Shown here: positions 28,384 through 37,576 of the stretch, in pieces
How positions within the stretch are numbered: position 1 is the first letter of the stretch
Layout of the letters: each line of letters begins with the position of its first letter
Notes under the pieces: generated by a model
The model's input: the letters and a program-made list of their open reading frames with translations, nothing else
Told to the model about the DNA's origin: nothing
The model's database searches: none
Assembly (NCBI RefSeq): GCF_026248825.1
Contig: NZ_CP110973.1
Coordinates: 5,539,501 to 5,603,500, forward strand
Direction: 5' to 3'
Length of the DNA: 64,000 nucleotides
Source of the DNA: Larkinella insperata
GTDB lineage: Bacteria > Bacteroidota > Bacteroidia > Cytophagales > Spirosomataceae
Translations under genes and position numbers: made by a program

Positions 28384-29880
28384 TTATTTCAGAAAATTAA
28401 CGGATACTTGGCTTTTGGAGAGCGATTCGTTTTCGCTGGCCAGGTCAAAAGCGGTTTCTTTAAAGTTGGTTGGAATGTCTTTTTGAGCCCCGATGGACAA
28501 CAGGTATTTCAGCATCGTATCATCTTTGGCGACCATAGCCGCTTTGTGCAGGGCGGTAATTCCATCTTTGTTGCGGGCGTTTACGTCCACCTGCAGAGGT
28601 TCCAGCCGCTTCAGCAGCGACAGGTCGTTCTTGGCGACGGCTAAATGGTAGAGCGTGTTGCCGTTTTTCTGCGGAGCCTTCACGTCCAGTCCTTTTTCCT
28701 GAAGCATCTTCAGTTTGGTATCAAAATCTTCCGGCTTGGCACCCGGTCCGCCCGGCCGGCCTTCACCGCTGTAGGATTGCACCAGGTAAGCCGCCAGATT
28801 ATCGCCGTTTTTATCGCTCACTTTAACGTCGGCCCCTTTATCCAGCAGATAGGCCACCACCTCGGGCGAGTTGCCTTTGACGGCCAGCGCCAGGGCCGTC
28901 ACCCCTTTCTGATTGGCCTGGTTGATGTCTTTCACCTTCGGCATGAGCATCTCCAGCACGGCAACTTCCCGATTGGAGGCAGCCGCATTTATGAATACCG
29001 TATTGCCTTCATCGTCTGCCTGGTTGACATCGACGCCTTTCCCCAGGAAGTACTGGATGATCTCATTCTGCTTGGGTCGGCGGACAATGGCGTGCAGCAC
29101 ATTTTCGCCGTTCTTACCCCTGACGGTTGGTTTCAGGTTGAGGCTTTCCAGGTATTGATAGACCTCCAGGGTGTTGGCGCCCCGGCGGCTCCCCTGGCTG
29201 GCCATGAGCAGCGCGTTGTCGTTGGCCGGAACACCCCGCTGCAACAGGGCTTTCATCGTACTGATGTTACCCCCGCGGGCCGCGTAGCTGAAGGCATTGT
29301 TTCCGGCCGCATCCGTGCTTTTCAGATCCAGTCCTTTCGCCACAAAATAGTCCGTCAGTGTCAGGTCTTTGTCGTTGGCAACGGCCATCAGCAGCGCGTT
29401 GGCCCCGTCGTGGTTCAGGTCTTTTTTGAGATCAGCCCCGTTGCGCAGACACAGTTCATACACCTGCGTGTTCGGCTGCCCGCCGGTTGCGGCAAAATTC
29501 AGCACGGTCATGCCGTGGTTATCTTCCAGGCTGGCTTTGGAGCCTTTCGCAATCAAATAGTCCATGATCTCTACGTTGCCGCGGTTGGCGGCCCAGTGGA
29601 GGTAAATCCGCCCGTCGTGAGTCAGCTTGCTCACCTCATTACCGGGTTGCGCCAGCAGGTATTTGATCACGTCATTGGAAGCTCCGGCATTGATGGCCAT
29701 CACGACCGGGTCAAATCCCATGGGGTTAAGTTGCGCAGGATTGCTCCCTTTCTCAATTTCCGTTTTGATCAGGCTGGCATCCGGCTTGTTTTGCCAGAAC
29801 GATTGATCCAGCAACGTATTTTTCTGCGCCTGGGCGCAGAAGGAAATGACCGTTGAAAGAGCAATGAAAAGTTTTTTCAT
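28384..29880 (-). CDS. Exported ankyrin-repeat protein
   Basis: A 498-residue periplasmic protein with signal peptide (MKKLFIALSTVISFCAQAQ, start at 29880) followed by a stack of about a dozen ankyrin repeats (for example DGRIYLHWAANRGNVEIMDY, DGANALLMAVANDKDLTLTD, KGVTALALAVKGNSPEVVAY, DGITALHKAAMVAKDDTMLK). No catalytic domain is visible. It is the first gene of the operon with DUF2271 and PepSY-reductase; its stop abuts the DUF2271 start. The likely role is a scaffold that holds redox partners or a receptor in the periplasm. This is inference. Confidence 0.92.
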   Translation of the reverse strand: MKKLFIALSTVISFCAQAQKNTLLDQSFWQNKPDASLIKTEIEKGSNPAQLNPMGFDPVVMAINAGASNDVIKYLLAQPGNEVSKLTHDGRIYLHWAANRGNVEIMDYLIAKGSKASLEDNHGMTVLNFAATGGQPNTQVYELCLRNGADLKKDLNHDGANALLMAVANDKDLTLTDYFVAKGLDLKSTDAAGNNAFSYAARGGNISTMKALLQRGVPANDNALLMASQGSRRGANTLEVYQYLESLNLKPTVRGKNGENVLHAIVRRPKQNEIIQYFLGKGVDVNQADDEGNTVFINAAASNREVAVLEMLMPKVKDINQANQKGVTALALAVKGNSPEVVAYLLDKGADVKVSDKNGDNLAAYLVQSYSGEGRPGGPGAKPEDFDTKLKMLQEKGLDVKAPQKNGNTLYHLAVAKNDLSLLKRLEPLQVDVNARNKDGITALHKAAMVAKDDTMLKYLLSIGAQKDIPTNFKETAFDLASENESLSKSQVSVNFLK

Positions 29881-30392
29881 AGAAGACCTCAGGTTGAAAC
29901 CTTTCATAGGTTAAGTCGATACTTGAATAACCCCTGCAACTTAATAAGATTAATTCTAAATAAAAAACTTCTCTTTTTGTTGAATTGTACTTTTTCGTTG
30001 CAGTCTTTGGTCAGAAGAAAAGGATGACGGATGGAGATAGACAAAAAAATAAATTGTTGTATAGAGATTAGTTAATATGAATCCTAAGTTTGCTGACGTT
30101 TCGGTCAATTCCGCTGCTGGTCCCCGTTTCGGGGTGGTGAACCAGGGCCGGCTGCCCACCTGTAAAAGCCGCTTCATCTCACCCCGGCAACGCGGTATGG
30201 TACTTTTTAGCCCATCCTACTTTTGATGACCGACGGGGTTTGGCGAATCGGCAAACTGTCATTTGACCTTAAAACTTTTGTACCTTCTCTCTTTACAGAT
30301 AAATTTTTTCTAAAATATATCCAGCCTTCTAAGGGTATAGCCGGAAATTTCTGTCATCGCTTGTAGACAGCTATTCGTTAACCCGCTTGCCG
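29881..30392. other. Divergent intergenic region
   Basis: About 510 bases between the divergent ankyrin and sigma-factor genes. It is AT-rich at 29940-30080 and 30290-30330, so promoters for both directions are likely here, but none with both boxes could be placed. No coding frame was accepted. Confidence 0.5.
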
Positions 30393-31037
30393 ATGCTTCC
30401 TTTCCCTACCCCAAACAGTAAAGAACCGACCCCCTTTCACCTACACGCAGACTCCAAAGTGACCGATCCGGAGTACCTGATCCGGCAGGCGTTTGAACTG
30501 GATGCACGGCAGGGGTACGAGCTGCTCTTCCGGCGGTATTACCGGCCCCTGTGCAGCCACGCCGTTCGGTTTGTTTATTCCCGGGAACTGGCCTGTGACA
30601 TCGTGAGCGAGATATTTCTGAACTTCTGGAAAAACCAGGCCCACCTCCACATCACCGGTTCGTTTCGGGCTTACCTGTTTACGTCCGTTCGCAACCGGGT
30701 CTACAACTACACGCAGGAGGAATGGAAGAAATCGATGCTTCTGGACCCGATCGACGAAGAACTGGAACAAGCCGTGTATACCGACGATGATCCCCAGAAA
30801 ATTCTGCTGGTAACGGAGCTTTACCAACGGCTGGAACAGGCCATCCGTTCGCTTTCGCCCCAGTGCCAACGGGTGTTTCTGCTGAGCCGCTTCGAAAACA
30901 AGAAGCACCGCGAGATTGCCGACGAACTGCACATTTCGCTGAAAACGGTGGAAGCACACCTCATGAAAGCCTTATCCCACCTGCGCAAAGCCCTGATTAT
31001 CACCGGGCTTCTATTCAGCGCCATTGGCCTGTACTAA
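30393..31037 (+). CDS. ECF-type RNA polymerase sigma factor (FecI-like)
   Basis: A 214-residue sigma-70 family factor with region 2 (LLFRRYYRPLCSHAVRFVYS, CDIVSEIFLNFWKN) and region 4 (LSPQCQRVFLLSRFENKKHR, EIADELHISLKTVEAHLMKA). The ATG at 30393 is preferred over a TTG two codons earlier. The C-terminus ends in a hydrophobic tail (ALIITGLLFSAIGLY), as often seen for sigma factors of SusCD loci. It is followed 44 bases later by its FecR anti-sigma factor and then SusC with an STN domain, so it should be activated by substrate binding at the outer membrane. Confidence 0.95.
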   Translation: MLPFPTPNSKEPTPFHLHADSKVTDPEYLIRQAFELDARQGYELLFRRYYRPLCSHAVRFVYSRELACDIVSEIFLNFWKNQAHLHITGSFRAYLFTSVRNRVYNYTQEEWKKSMLLDPIDEELEQAVYTDDDPQKILLVTELYQRLEQAIRSLSPQCQRVFLLSRFENKKHREIADELHISLKTVEAHLMKALSHLRKALIITGLLFSAIGLY

Positions 31038-31081
31038 CCGCTTTACTCCACGTTACGCCCAACCGAGACCGTCAATCCGTC

Positions 31082-32089
31082 ATGACTCCCCCATTTCAGA
31101 AAGAAACCCTGTTTGAACACTTTGCCGGACGCAGTACCCCCCTGCAACGCAGCCTGCTGATCGAGTGGCTGAAGGAACCCGCCCATCGGGAATTGTATTA
31201 CCAGTGGCTGGAAGAATGGGAGCGCCAGAACTGGCAGCTGGTCACCGACGAAGAAGATGATTTTGAAAAGCTGCTGGCGAAAATCGACCAGAATGCCGCC
31301 GACACCCGCCAGGAGGTCGGGCGGAACCAGCCGCTGTTGCCCCGGTGGCTCTATGGCCGGTTTCTGGCCGTAGCCGCCGTCCTGCTTGTTTTCTTGATGA
31401 CGGGCCTCTACCTGGGCCGCTCCCGGTGGGCATACCGAACCCTGGAAACCGGCTACGGCGAAATCCGTCAGGAACGCCTGTCGGACGGCACGCTCGTCAC
31501 CCTGAACGCCAATTCCAGCCTGACCATCCCGCGATTCGACTTCGGGCAAGGTGCGCGGGAAGTCCGGCTGCGGGGAGAAGCCGAATTCAACGTGGTGCGG
31601 CAACCCGACCACCGCCGGTTTGTGGTGAAAACCGACGATGACTTTGATGTGGAAGTGCTCGGAACGGAGTTCGTCGTCTACACCCGGGCCAACACCAACC
31701 GCGTGGCGCTCCAGAAGGGCCGCGTAAAAATCAACTACCGGTCCGGCAAACAACTCAACCTGCGGCCCGGCGACATTGTCAGCCTGGACGAAACCACCGG
31801 CCGCCTTAAAATTGCCAAAACCGTTCGTCCCCAGCAGTTTTCGGAGTGGAAACACCACCGGTATCATTTTGACAACACCCCGGTTGCGGACGTTCTGCAC
31901 CTGCTGAACGACCAGTTTGGCGTGCAGGTGGCGCTGGGCGACAGCACGCTTTCCGAACAGCGAATTTCGGGGCGCTTCAGGGCACAAACCGCCAGCGAGC
32001 TTATCCAGGCCCTGGAAACCATCCTCGACTTGCGGGCTATTCAACACGGCAATCACATCGAACTACAACCCGTAGATACCCTTCAATAA
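31082..32089 (+). CDS. FecR-family anti-sigma factor
   Basis: A 335-residue single-pass inner-membrane regulator. The start ATG at 31082 is the first after the sigma gene stop in the right frame. Residues 1-90 are the cytoplasmic sigma-binding domain (EHFAGRSTPLQRSLLIEWLK), the membrane helix is about 92-111 (GRFLAVAAVLLVFLMTGLYL), then the FecR beta-domain (SDGTLVTLNANSSLTIP ... EVLGTEFVVYTRANTNRVAL) and a C-terminal DUF4974 secretin-like domain (YHFDNTPVADVLHLLNDQFG). The latter is expected to contact the STN domain of the SusC encoded 21 bases downstream. Confidence 0.95.
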   Translation: MTPPFQKETLFEHFAGRSTPLQRSLLIEWLKEPAHRELYYQWLEEWERQNWQLVTDEEDDFEKLLAKIDQNAADTRQEVGRNQPLLPRWLYGRFLAVAAVLLVFLMTGLYLGRSRWAYRTLETGYGEIRQERLSDGTLVTLNANSSLTIPRFDFGQGAREVRLRGEAEFNVVRQPDHRRFVVKTDDDFDVEVLGTEFVVYTRANTNRVALQKGRVKINYRSGKQLNLRPGDIVSLDETTGRLKIAKTVRPQQFSEWKHHRYHFDNTPVADVLHLLNDQFGVQVALGDSTLSEQRISGRFRAQTASELIQALETILDLRAIQHGNHIELQPVDTLQ

Positions 32090-32110
32090 ATTATCCTAAA
32101 CCCATCTTTT

Positions 32111-35100
32111 ATGTTTCATAGATTACGCCAACAGTACTTCAGAGCCCTGTTGCTGGGGTCTCTTTTGGCCGGAATTTCGCCGGGCCGGGCGCAGTCGGTG
32201 CTTCTGGCGCAGGGTGCCGTCCAGCAGCGGGGCAATCCATCCAGCCCGCAAAGCAAACAATTGAAAGACGTTCTGAACGATCTCAGCCGCCAGTACGGTG
32301 TTGATATCCTGTTCGCGGAACGAATTGTGGACGGTATTCAGGTGGAGAGCCACGCAACCCCGACCAGCCAGAACATCGAACAGGTGCTGAACCGGCTGCT
32401 GAAACCGCACGGGCTAAGTTACCGGAAAATGAAAAACGGCTCCCTGCTGATCCGGGGCAGCCGCACCAGCGCCAATCCGCCGGTTTCGTTTATCCCGCAG
32501 CAACCCGGTGCTGAAACCCCGCTCGCTGCGCTCCCCACCTCGGGTGCCATTGCCTCGCCCACGCTTTCGAGCGCCAGCCTGAGCGTTCCGGTGCAGGGTC
32601 GGGTGACCGCTTCCGACAACGGCGACGGCCTGCCCGGGGTGACGATTACGATCAAGGGCACGACGCAGGGCACCACCACCGACGGCAGCGGCAACTTTCA
32701 GCTGACCGTTCCGGGGCCGGAAGCCGTGCTGGTTTTTTCGTTCGTGGGGTATCAGGCTCTGGAGCAGACCGTGGGCAACCAACGGAATTTTACCGTTCAA
32801 CTGACGCCCGACACCAAGAGCCTGAATGAAGTCGTCGTGGTGGGGTACTCGACGCAGGCCAAGCGGGACGTGACGGGTTCGGTCTCGACGGTTTCGGCGA
32901 AAGATTTGCAGGCCGTCCCCGCCAACAACGTGGGGCAGCAGTTGCAGGGCCGGGTGGCCGGGGTCACCATCGGAAACGACGGGCAGCCGGGCGGCAACGT
33001 CATGGTCCGGATTCGGGGAATTGGCTCCATCACCGGCGGCAACGATCCGCTCTACATTATCGACGGTGTTCCGACGCAGGGCGGATTGAACCAGATCAAC
33101 CCCAACGACGTGGAAACGCTTCAGGTGCTCAAGGATGCCTCCACGGCGTCGATCTACGGCGCCCGGGCCAGCAACGGCGTCGTGATTATTACCACCAAAA
33201 AGGGAAAACAGGGCCAGTCAAAAATCACCTACGATGGCTTTTACGGCGTGCAAACGCCCACCAAAAGCCCCGCCATGCTCAACACGCAGCAGTATGCGGA
33301 CGTGGTCTGGCAGAATTACCGCAACATCGGCAACGTAAGCTCTACAACCGGCAACCCGGTGGATGCCACGTTCGGCGACGGTGCCCAGCCCCGGATTCCG
33401 GACTATTTGTTGTTGCAGGGTGGAGCGATGGAAGGCGACCCGCGCGTAGCCCCCGCCAATTACACCAACAACCCGAAAGATCCGCAGTACGGTATTTCCA
33501 AATTCATGTTTGCCCGGGCCAACCAAACCGGCACCGACTGGTGGAATACCGTCATGCAGACCGCTCCGATGCAAAGTCATAATCTCTCGGTTACCGGCGG
33601 CAACGCCCAGAACCGGTACGCCATTTCGGGTAGCTATTATTCGCAGGACGGGATTGTGAAATTCACGAGCTTCAAACGGTATTCGCTGCGGGCCAACACC
33701 GAATTTACGGTCAAGAAAAACATCCGCGTGGGCGAAAACCTCCAGTTTGCCTACACGGACCAGGTGGCCGGTATCATCCGGGACGAAAACAGCGCGGTGC
33801 TGGCCTATCAGATGCCGCCGTTCATGCCGATCTACGACGTAGGTGGCAACTTCGCCGGGGGCCGCTCCTGGATAGATCACCCCTACACGCGCCTGTACCG
33901 CAACAAAGACAACCATGGCTATACCTCGCGGGTGTTCGGGAACGTCTACGCGGAAGTGGATCTGATCAAAGACCTGACCCTGCGCAGCAGCCTTGGCGTC
34001 GACAACAGCAACTGGAACCTGTCGAATTTTGCCCCGGCGGCTCCCGAATCGTTTCTGCTGGCCCAGAACGCCCAGTTGCAGGTTTCGTCCAACTACAACC
34101 TGAACGTAACCTGGACCAACACGCTGGCCTACAAGAAACGGCTCGGTGACTTCCACAACCTGTCCGCTTTTGTGGGCACGGAAGCCGTCCGCAACAAATA
34201 CCGGGATTTTTCGACCTCCAAGGCCAACTTCGCCTTCGAAAATCCTGATTTTCAGTACCTGAATGCCGGTTCAACGGTCTTGAGTTCGTCAGGGTCCGGA
34301 TCGGATACGCGGTTGTTTTCGGTGTTCGGCAAAGTGGATTATGCCTTTAAAGAGCGGTTTTTACTCTCAGCCACCCTGCGCCGGGATGCTTCCTCGCGGT
34401 TTGCTCCGTCCTACCGCTGGGGCACCTTCCCGGCTTTCAGCGCCGGTTGGCGGCTCTCGGAAGAATCGTTCCTGAAAGGCGTTTCAGCCATCGACGACTT
34501 GAAGCTGCGGGCGGGCTGGGGACAGACCGGCAACCAGGAAATCAACCCGTATAACCAGTACACTACTTACGGCTCCAACCTCAATTCCTCCTCCTACCCC
34601 ATCAACGGCTCCAACACAACGGTGGTACCCGGTTTTGAAGTAGCCGCCCAGGGCAACCCCACGGCGCAGTGGGAAGCCCAGACCATGACCAACATCGGAC
34701 TGGACGTAACCCTGTTCAAAGGCAAGCTGGACCTAACGCTCGATGCCTACAACCGCCAGTCGTCCAAGCTGTTGCTGGAAATCCCGAGCCCGGCCACCGA
34801 TGGACAGAACCGTCGGCCCGCCGTAAACATCGGCGGTATCCGCAACCGCGGAATCGACGCGCTGGTGAATTACCACGGCTCGGCAGTCAACAACGAACTA
34901 AAGTTTGATATCGGCCTGAACTGGTCTACCTACCGCAACGTGGTGACGGATTTGTACGGTGGTTCCGAATCGTTCATTACCGGTTTCGCCACCCGGCAGC
35001 CTTCGTTTACCCGCACGCAGGTTGGCCATCCGATTTCCTCGTTCTACGGCTTTGTGATCGACGGTATTTTCCAGTCGCAGGAAGAAGCCGACGCCCACCC

Positions 35101-35725
35101 CACGCAGGGCGGTGACCGGGCGCTGTACAACAAACCCGGCCGCTTCAAGTTCCGCGACGTGAACGGCGACGGGGCCATTGACGACAACGACCAGACCTAT
35201 ATCGGCAGCCCCCATCCCAAATTCACGTACGGCCTGAACCTGAGCGCCCACTACAAAGGCTTCGATCTGGCCCTGTTCCTCCAGGGCGTATCGGGCAACG
35301 ACCTGTACAACTACCAGAAGTGGCGGACGGATTTCCAGAACTTCACCGGCAACCGCAGCGTGCGGATTCTGGATAGCTGGACGCCCGAAAACCGGGGGGC
35401 CGTCTTACCGCAGATCAACTCGCTGGCGGCCGGTTACGAGTCGCAGGCTTCCACCTACTTCATTGAGAAAGGATCGTATTTGCGGGGCAAAAGCCTTCAG
35501 ATTGGCTACACCCTGCCAGCCGCGCTGGTGAACAAAGTGAAAGTTGACCGGCTGCGGGTGTACCTGCAAGGCACCAACTTCTTTACCATCACGAACTATT
35601 CCGGCCTTGACCCGGAAGTAAACCTGGCCAACTACGGGGGAGGTGCCGACCGCGACATCGGTGTTGACCGGGGAATTTATCCGCTGGCCCGTACCTACAC
35701 GCTGGGGCTGAGTCTCACTTTCTAA
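32111..35725 (+). CDS. SusC/RagA TonB-linked outer-membrane receptor with STN domain
   Basis: A 1204-residue outer-membrane transducer. Signal peptide (up to GRAQ), STN signalling domain about 45-115 (LNDLSRQYGVDILFAERIVD), a linker rich in Pro/Ser/Ala, carboxypeptidase-regulatory-like domain about 157-245 (GLPGVTITIKGTTQGTTTDG), TonB-box-like EVVVVGYSTQAKRDVTG, plug about 253-365 (LQGRVAGVTIGNDGQPGGNV) and a large barrel ending YTLGLSLTF. The STN domain fits regulation through the FecR/sigma pair just upstream. It is followed by its SusD partner 36 bases later. The enzymes downstream suggest furanosides as ligand. Confidence 0.96.
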   Translation: MFHRLRQQYFRALLLGSLLAGISPGRAQSVLLAQGAVQQRGNPSSPQSKQLKDVLNDLSRQYGVDILFAERIVDGIQVESHATPTSQNIEQVLNRLLKPHGLSYRKMKNGSLLIRGSRTSANPPVSFIPQQPGAETPLAALPTSGAIASPTLSSASLSVPVQGRVTASDNGDGLPGVTITIKGTTQGTTTDGSGNFQLTVPGPEAVLVFSFVGYQALEQTVGNQRNFTVQLTPDTKSLNEVVVVGYSTQAKRDVTGSVSTVSAKDLQAVPANNVGQQLQGRVAGVTIGNDGQPGGNVMVRIRGIGSITGGNDPLYIIDGVPTQGGLNQINPNDVETLQVLKDASTASIYGARASNGVVIITTKKGKQGQSKITYDGFYGVQTPTKSPAMLNTQQYADVVWQNYRNIGNVSSTTGNPVDATFGDGAQPRIPDYLLLQGGAMEGDPRVAPANYTNNPKDPQYGISKFMFARANQTGTDWWNTVMQTAPMQSHNLSVTGGNAQNRYAISGSYYSQDGIVKFTSFKRYSLRANTEFTVKKNIRVGENLQFAYTDQVAGIIRDENSAVLAYQMPPFMPIYDVGGNFAGGRSWIDHPYTRLYRNKDNHGYTSRVFGNVYAEVDLIKDLTLRSSLGVDNSNWNLSNFAPAAPESFLLAQNAQLQVSSNYNLNVTWTNTLAYKKRLGDFHNLSAFVGTEAVRNKYRDFSTSKANFAFENPDFQYLNAGSTVLSSSGSGSDTRLFSVFGKVDYAFKERFLLSATLRRDASSRFAPSYRWGTFPAFSAGWRLSEESFLKGVSAIDDLKLRAGWGQTGNQEINPYNQYTTYGSNLNSSSYPINGSNTTVVPGFEVAAQGNPTAQWEAQTMTNIGLDVTLFKGKLDLTLDAYNRQSSKLLLEIPSPATDGQNRRPAVNIGGIRNRGIDALVNYHGSAVNNELKFDIGLNWSTYRNVVTDLYGGSESFITGFATRQPSFTRTQVGHPISSFYGFVIDGIFQSQEEADAHPTQGGDRALYNKPGRFKFRDVNGDGAIDDNDQTYIGSPHPKFTYGLNLSAHYKGFDLALFLQGVSGNDLYNYQKWRTDFQNFTGNRSVRILDSWTPENRGAVLPQINSLAAGYESQASTYFIEKGSYLRGKSLQIGYTLPAALVNKVKVDRLRVYLQGTNFFTITNYSGLDPEVNLANYGGGADRDIGVDRGIYPLARTYTLGLSLTF

Positions 35726-35761
35726 TCCGGTAACCGATTCGATCTTAACGCATTTTTACCC

Positions 35762-37516
35762 ATGAAACTACGACTTTATATCCTGACCGGCCTGCTCATT
35801 GCCGGGGCCGGAGCCTGTACCGATTCGTTTTACCAAACTCCACCGCTGGGGGTCGCCAGCGAATCTCAATTACTCACCCGCGATGGCATCAACTCCCTGC
35901 TGGTCGGCGCGTACTCACTGCTCGACGGCGTGGGGGCTAGCCCCGACGGCTGGCTGGGACGCAACGAAGGCCGGGCTTCGGCGGCCACCAACTGGCTGAT
36001 CGGCGACGTAGCTTCCGACGATGCCTACAAAGGCAGCACCCAGACCGACCTGGCCGATGCCAACGCCTTCGAGCGCAACAACGTGCTGCCTTCCAACAAC
36101 TTCGTGCCGGATAAGTGGATTGCCCTCTACGACGGTGTTTCGCGGAGCAACGACGTGTTGCGGGCCGTAGCCAAAACGCCCGATCTGGACGAAGCCACGG
36201 CCACCCGTTTCCGGGCCGAAGCCCGGTTTCTCCGGGGTTTCTACCTGTTCGAACTGCGCAAGATTTATTACCGCGTGCCCCTCATCGACGAAACGATGTT
36301 TGACACCAAGGTGCCCAACGACAAGGAAGCCTGGCCGTTCATCGAAGCCGATTTTCAGTTTGCGCAGGAAAATCTGCCCGCTACGCAGACGGATGTAGGC
36401 CGGGGCAATTCCTGGGCGGCCAAAGCTTTTCTGGCCAAAACGTATCTGTTTCAAAACAAATTTACCGAAGCCAAGCCCTTGCTGGAAGACCTGATTGCCA
36501 ACGGCGTAACACCGAACGGGCTTAAATACGGTTTGAACGATTGCTACTACGACAATTTTCAGATTTCGACCAAAAACAGCAAGGAGTCCGTGTTCGCCGT
36601 GCAGTCGTCGGTCAACGACGGCAGCGGGTCGAGCGCCAACGCCAACTACGGCGAGCACCTGAACTTCCCGCTCGTGGGGCCGGGCGAGTGCTGCGGTTTT
36701 TTTCAACCCACCCAGAACCTCGTCAATTCGTTTAAAACCGACGCCAACGGCTTGCCGCTGCTGGATACCTTCAACCAGTCGGATCTGAAAAACGATGACG
36801 GGTTGCTGTCGACCGATGCGTTTACACCCGACGAAACCACGCCCCTCGATCCGCGTCTGGACCACACGGTGGGGCGCCGGGGCATTGCCTACCTGAATTG
36901 GGGCCTGCACGGGGGCGACAACTGGACCAACCCGGCGGGCGATGCCGGGCCGTATTCCCCCAAAAAGCGATCATATCGCAAGGAAGAACGCGGCACGCTC
37001 TCGACCACCGTGGGCTGGGCGATGGGGCCAAACGCCAACAACTACGCCATCATCCGGTTTGCCGACATTCTGCTCTGGGCCGCCGAGTGCGAAGTGGAAG
37101 TGGGGAGTCTGGCCAAGGCACAGGAGTATGTCAACCTGGTGCGCAACCGGGCCAAAAACTGCGTCGTAAAGAAACTGGACGCCAGCGGCAACGAAACCAG
37201 CCAGCCCGCGGCCAACTACCAGATCAAACCGTATACGGCGGCTTGGACTTCCAAAGAAGTGGCCCGGAAAGCTGTGCGCTTTGAACGGCGGCTGGAACTG
37301 GCGATGGAAGGCCACCGGTTTTATGATCTGGTGCGCTGGGGCATCGCCGATACGGTTCTGAATGCCTATTTTACCGCCGAAAAAACCAAACGGCCCTACC
37401 TGAACGGAGCTTCGTTTACGAAAGGCAAGAGCGAATACCTGCCCATTCCGCTGACCGAAATTGTCAACAGTTCCGTCGGCGGGCAAAATACCCTGGTTCA
37501 AAATCCGGGTTATTAA
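35762..37516 (+). CDS. SusD/RagB-family outer-membrane lipoprotein
   Basis: A 584-residue surface lipoprotein: lipobox AGAC (Cys19), helical SusD_N region (DKWIALYDGVSRSNDVLRAV, ARFLRGFYLFELRKIYY) and the C-terminal family motifs (NYAIIRFADILLWAAECEVE, RRLELAMEGHRFYDLVRWGI, QNTLVQNPGY). It is longer than the other two SusD proteins here and has an unusual central segment (GPGECCGFFQPTQNLVNSFK) with two adjacent cysteines. Works with the SusC just upstream. A terminator follows before the hydrolase genes. Confidence 0.95.
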   Translation: MKLRLYILTGLLIAGAGACTDSFYQTPPLGVASESQLLTRDGINSLLVGAYSLLDGVGASPDGWLGRNEGRASAATNWLIGDVASDDAYKGSTQTDLADANAFERNNVLPSNNFVPDKWIALYDGVSRSNDVLRAVAKTPDLDEATATRFRAEARFLRGFYLFELRKIYYRVPLIDETMFDTKVPNDKEAWPFIEADFQFAQENLPATQTDVGRGNSWAAKAFLAKTYLFQNKFTEAKPLLEDLIANGVTPNGLKYGLNDCYYDNFQISTKNSKESVFAVQSSVNDGSGSSANANYGEHLNFPLVGPGECCGFFQPTQNLVNSFKTDANGLPLLDTFNQSDLKNDDGLLSTDAFTPDETTPLDPRLDHTVGRRGIAYLNWGLHGGDNWTNPAGDAGPYSPKKRSYRKEERGTLSTTVGWAMGPNANNYAIIRFADILLWAAECEVEVGSLAKAQEYVNLVRNRAKNCVVKKLDASGNETSQPAANYQIKPYTAAWTSKEVARKAVRFERRLELAMEGHRFYDLVRWGIADTVLNAYFTAEKTKRPYLNGASFTKGKSEYLPIPLTEIVNSSVGGQNTLVQNPGY

Positions 37517-37527
37517 GTAGATTTAAC

Positions 37528-37555
37528 GCCACCTGAGCAATCGGGCGGCTTTTTT
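37528..37555 (+). terminator. Terminator/attenuator between SusD and the GH32-like gene
   Basis: An 8-bp stem with one mismatch (37528-37535 with 37542-37549), 6-base loop and six T residues. As it lies inside the presumed operon, it would lower expression of the two hydrolase genes relative to SusCD. Confidence 0.6.
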
Positions 37556-37576
37556 GACAAATCAATTGTCCCCGGA

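Noticed and set aside
28645..29856. A 403-codon plus-strand frame opposite the ankyrin gene
   Set aside because: Shadow frame; the ankyrin repeats on the minus strand are unmistakable.
29956..30177. A 73-codon minus-strand frame in the divergent intergenic region
   Set aside because: AT-driven composition, no signal or motif; in a likely promoter region.
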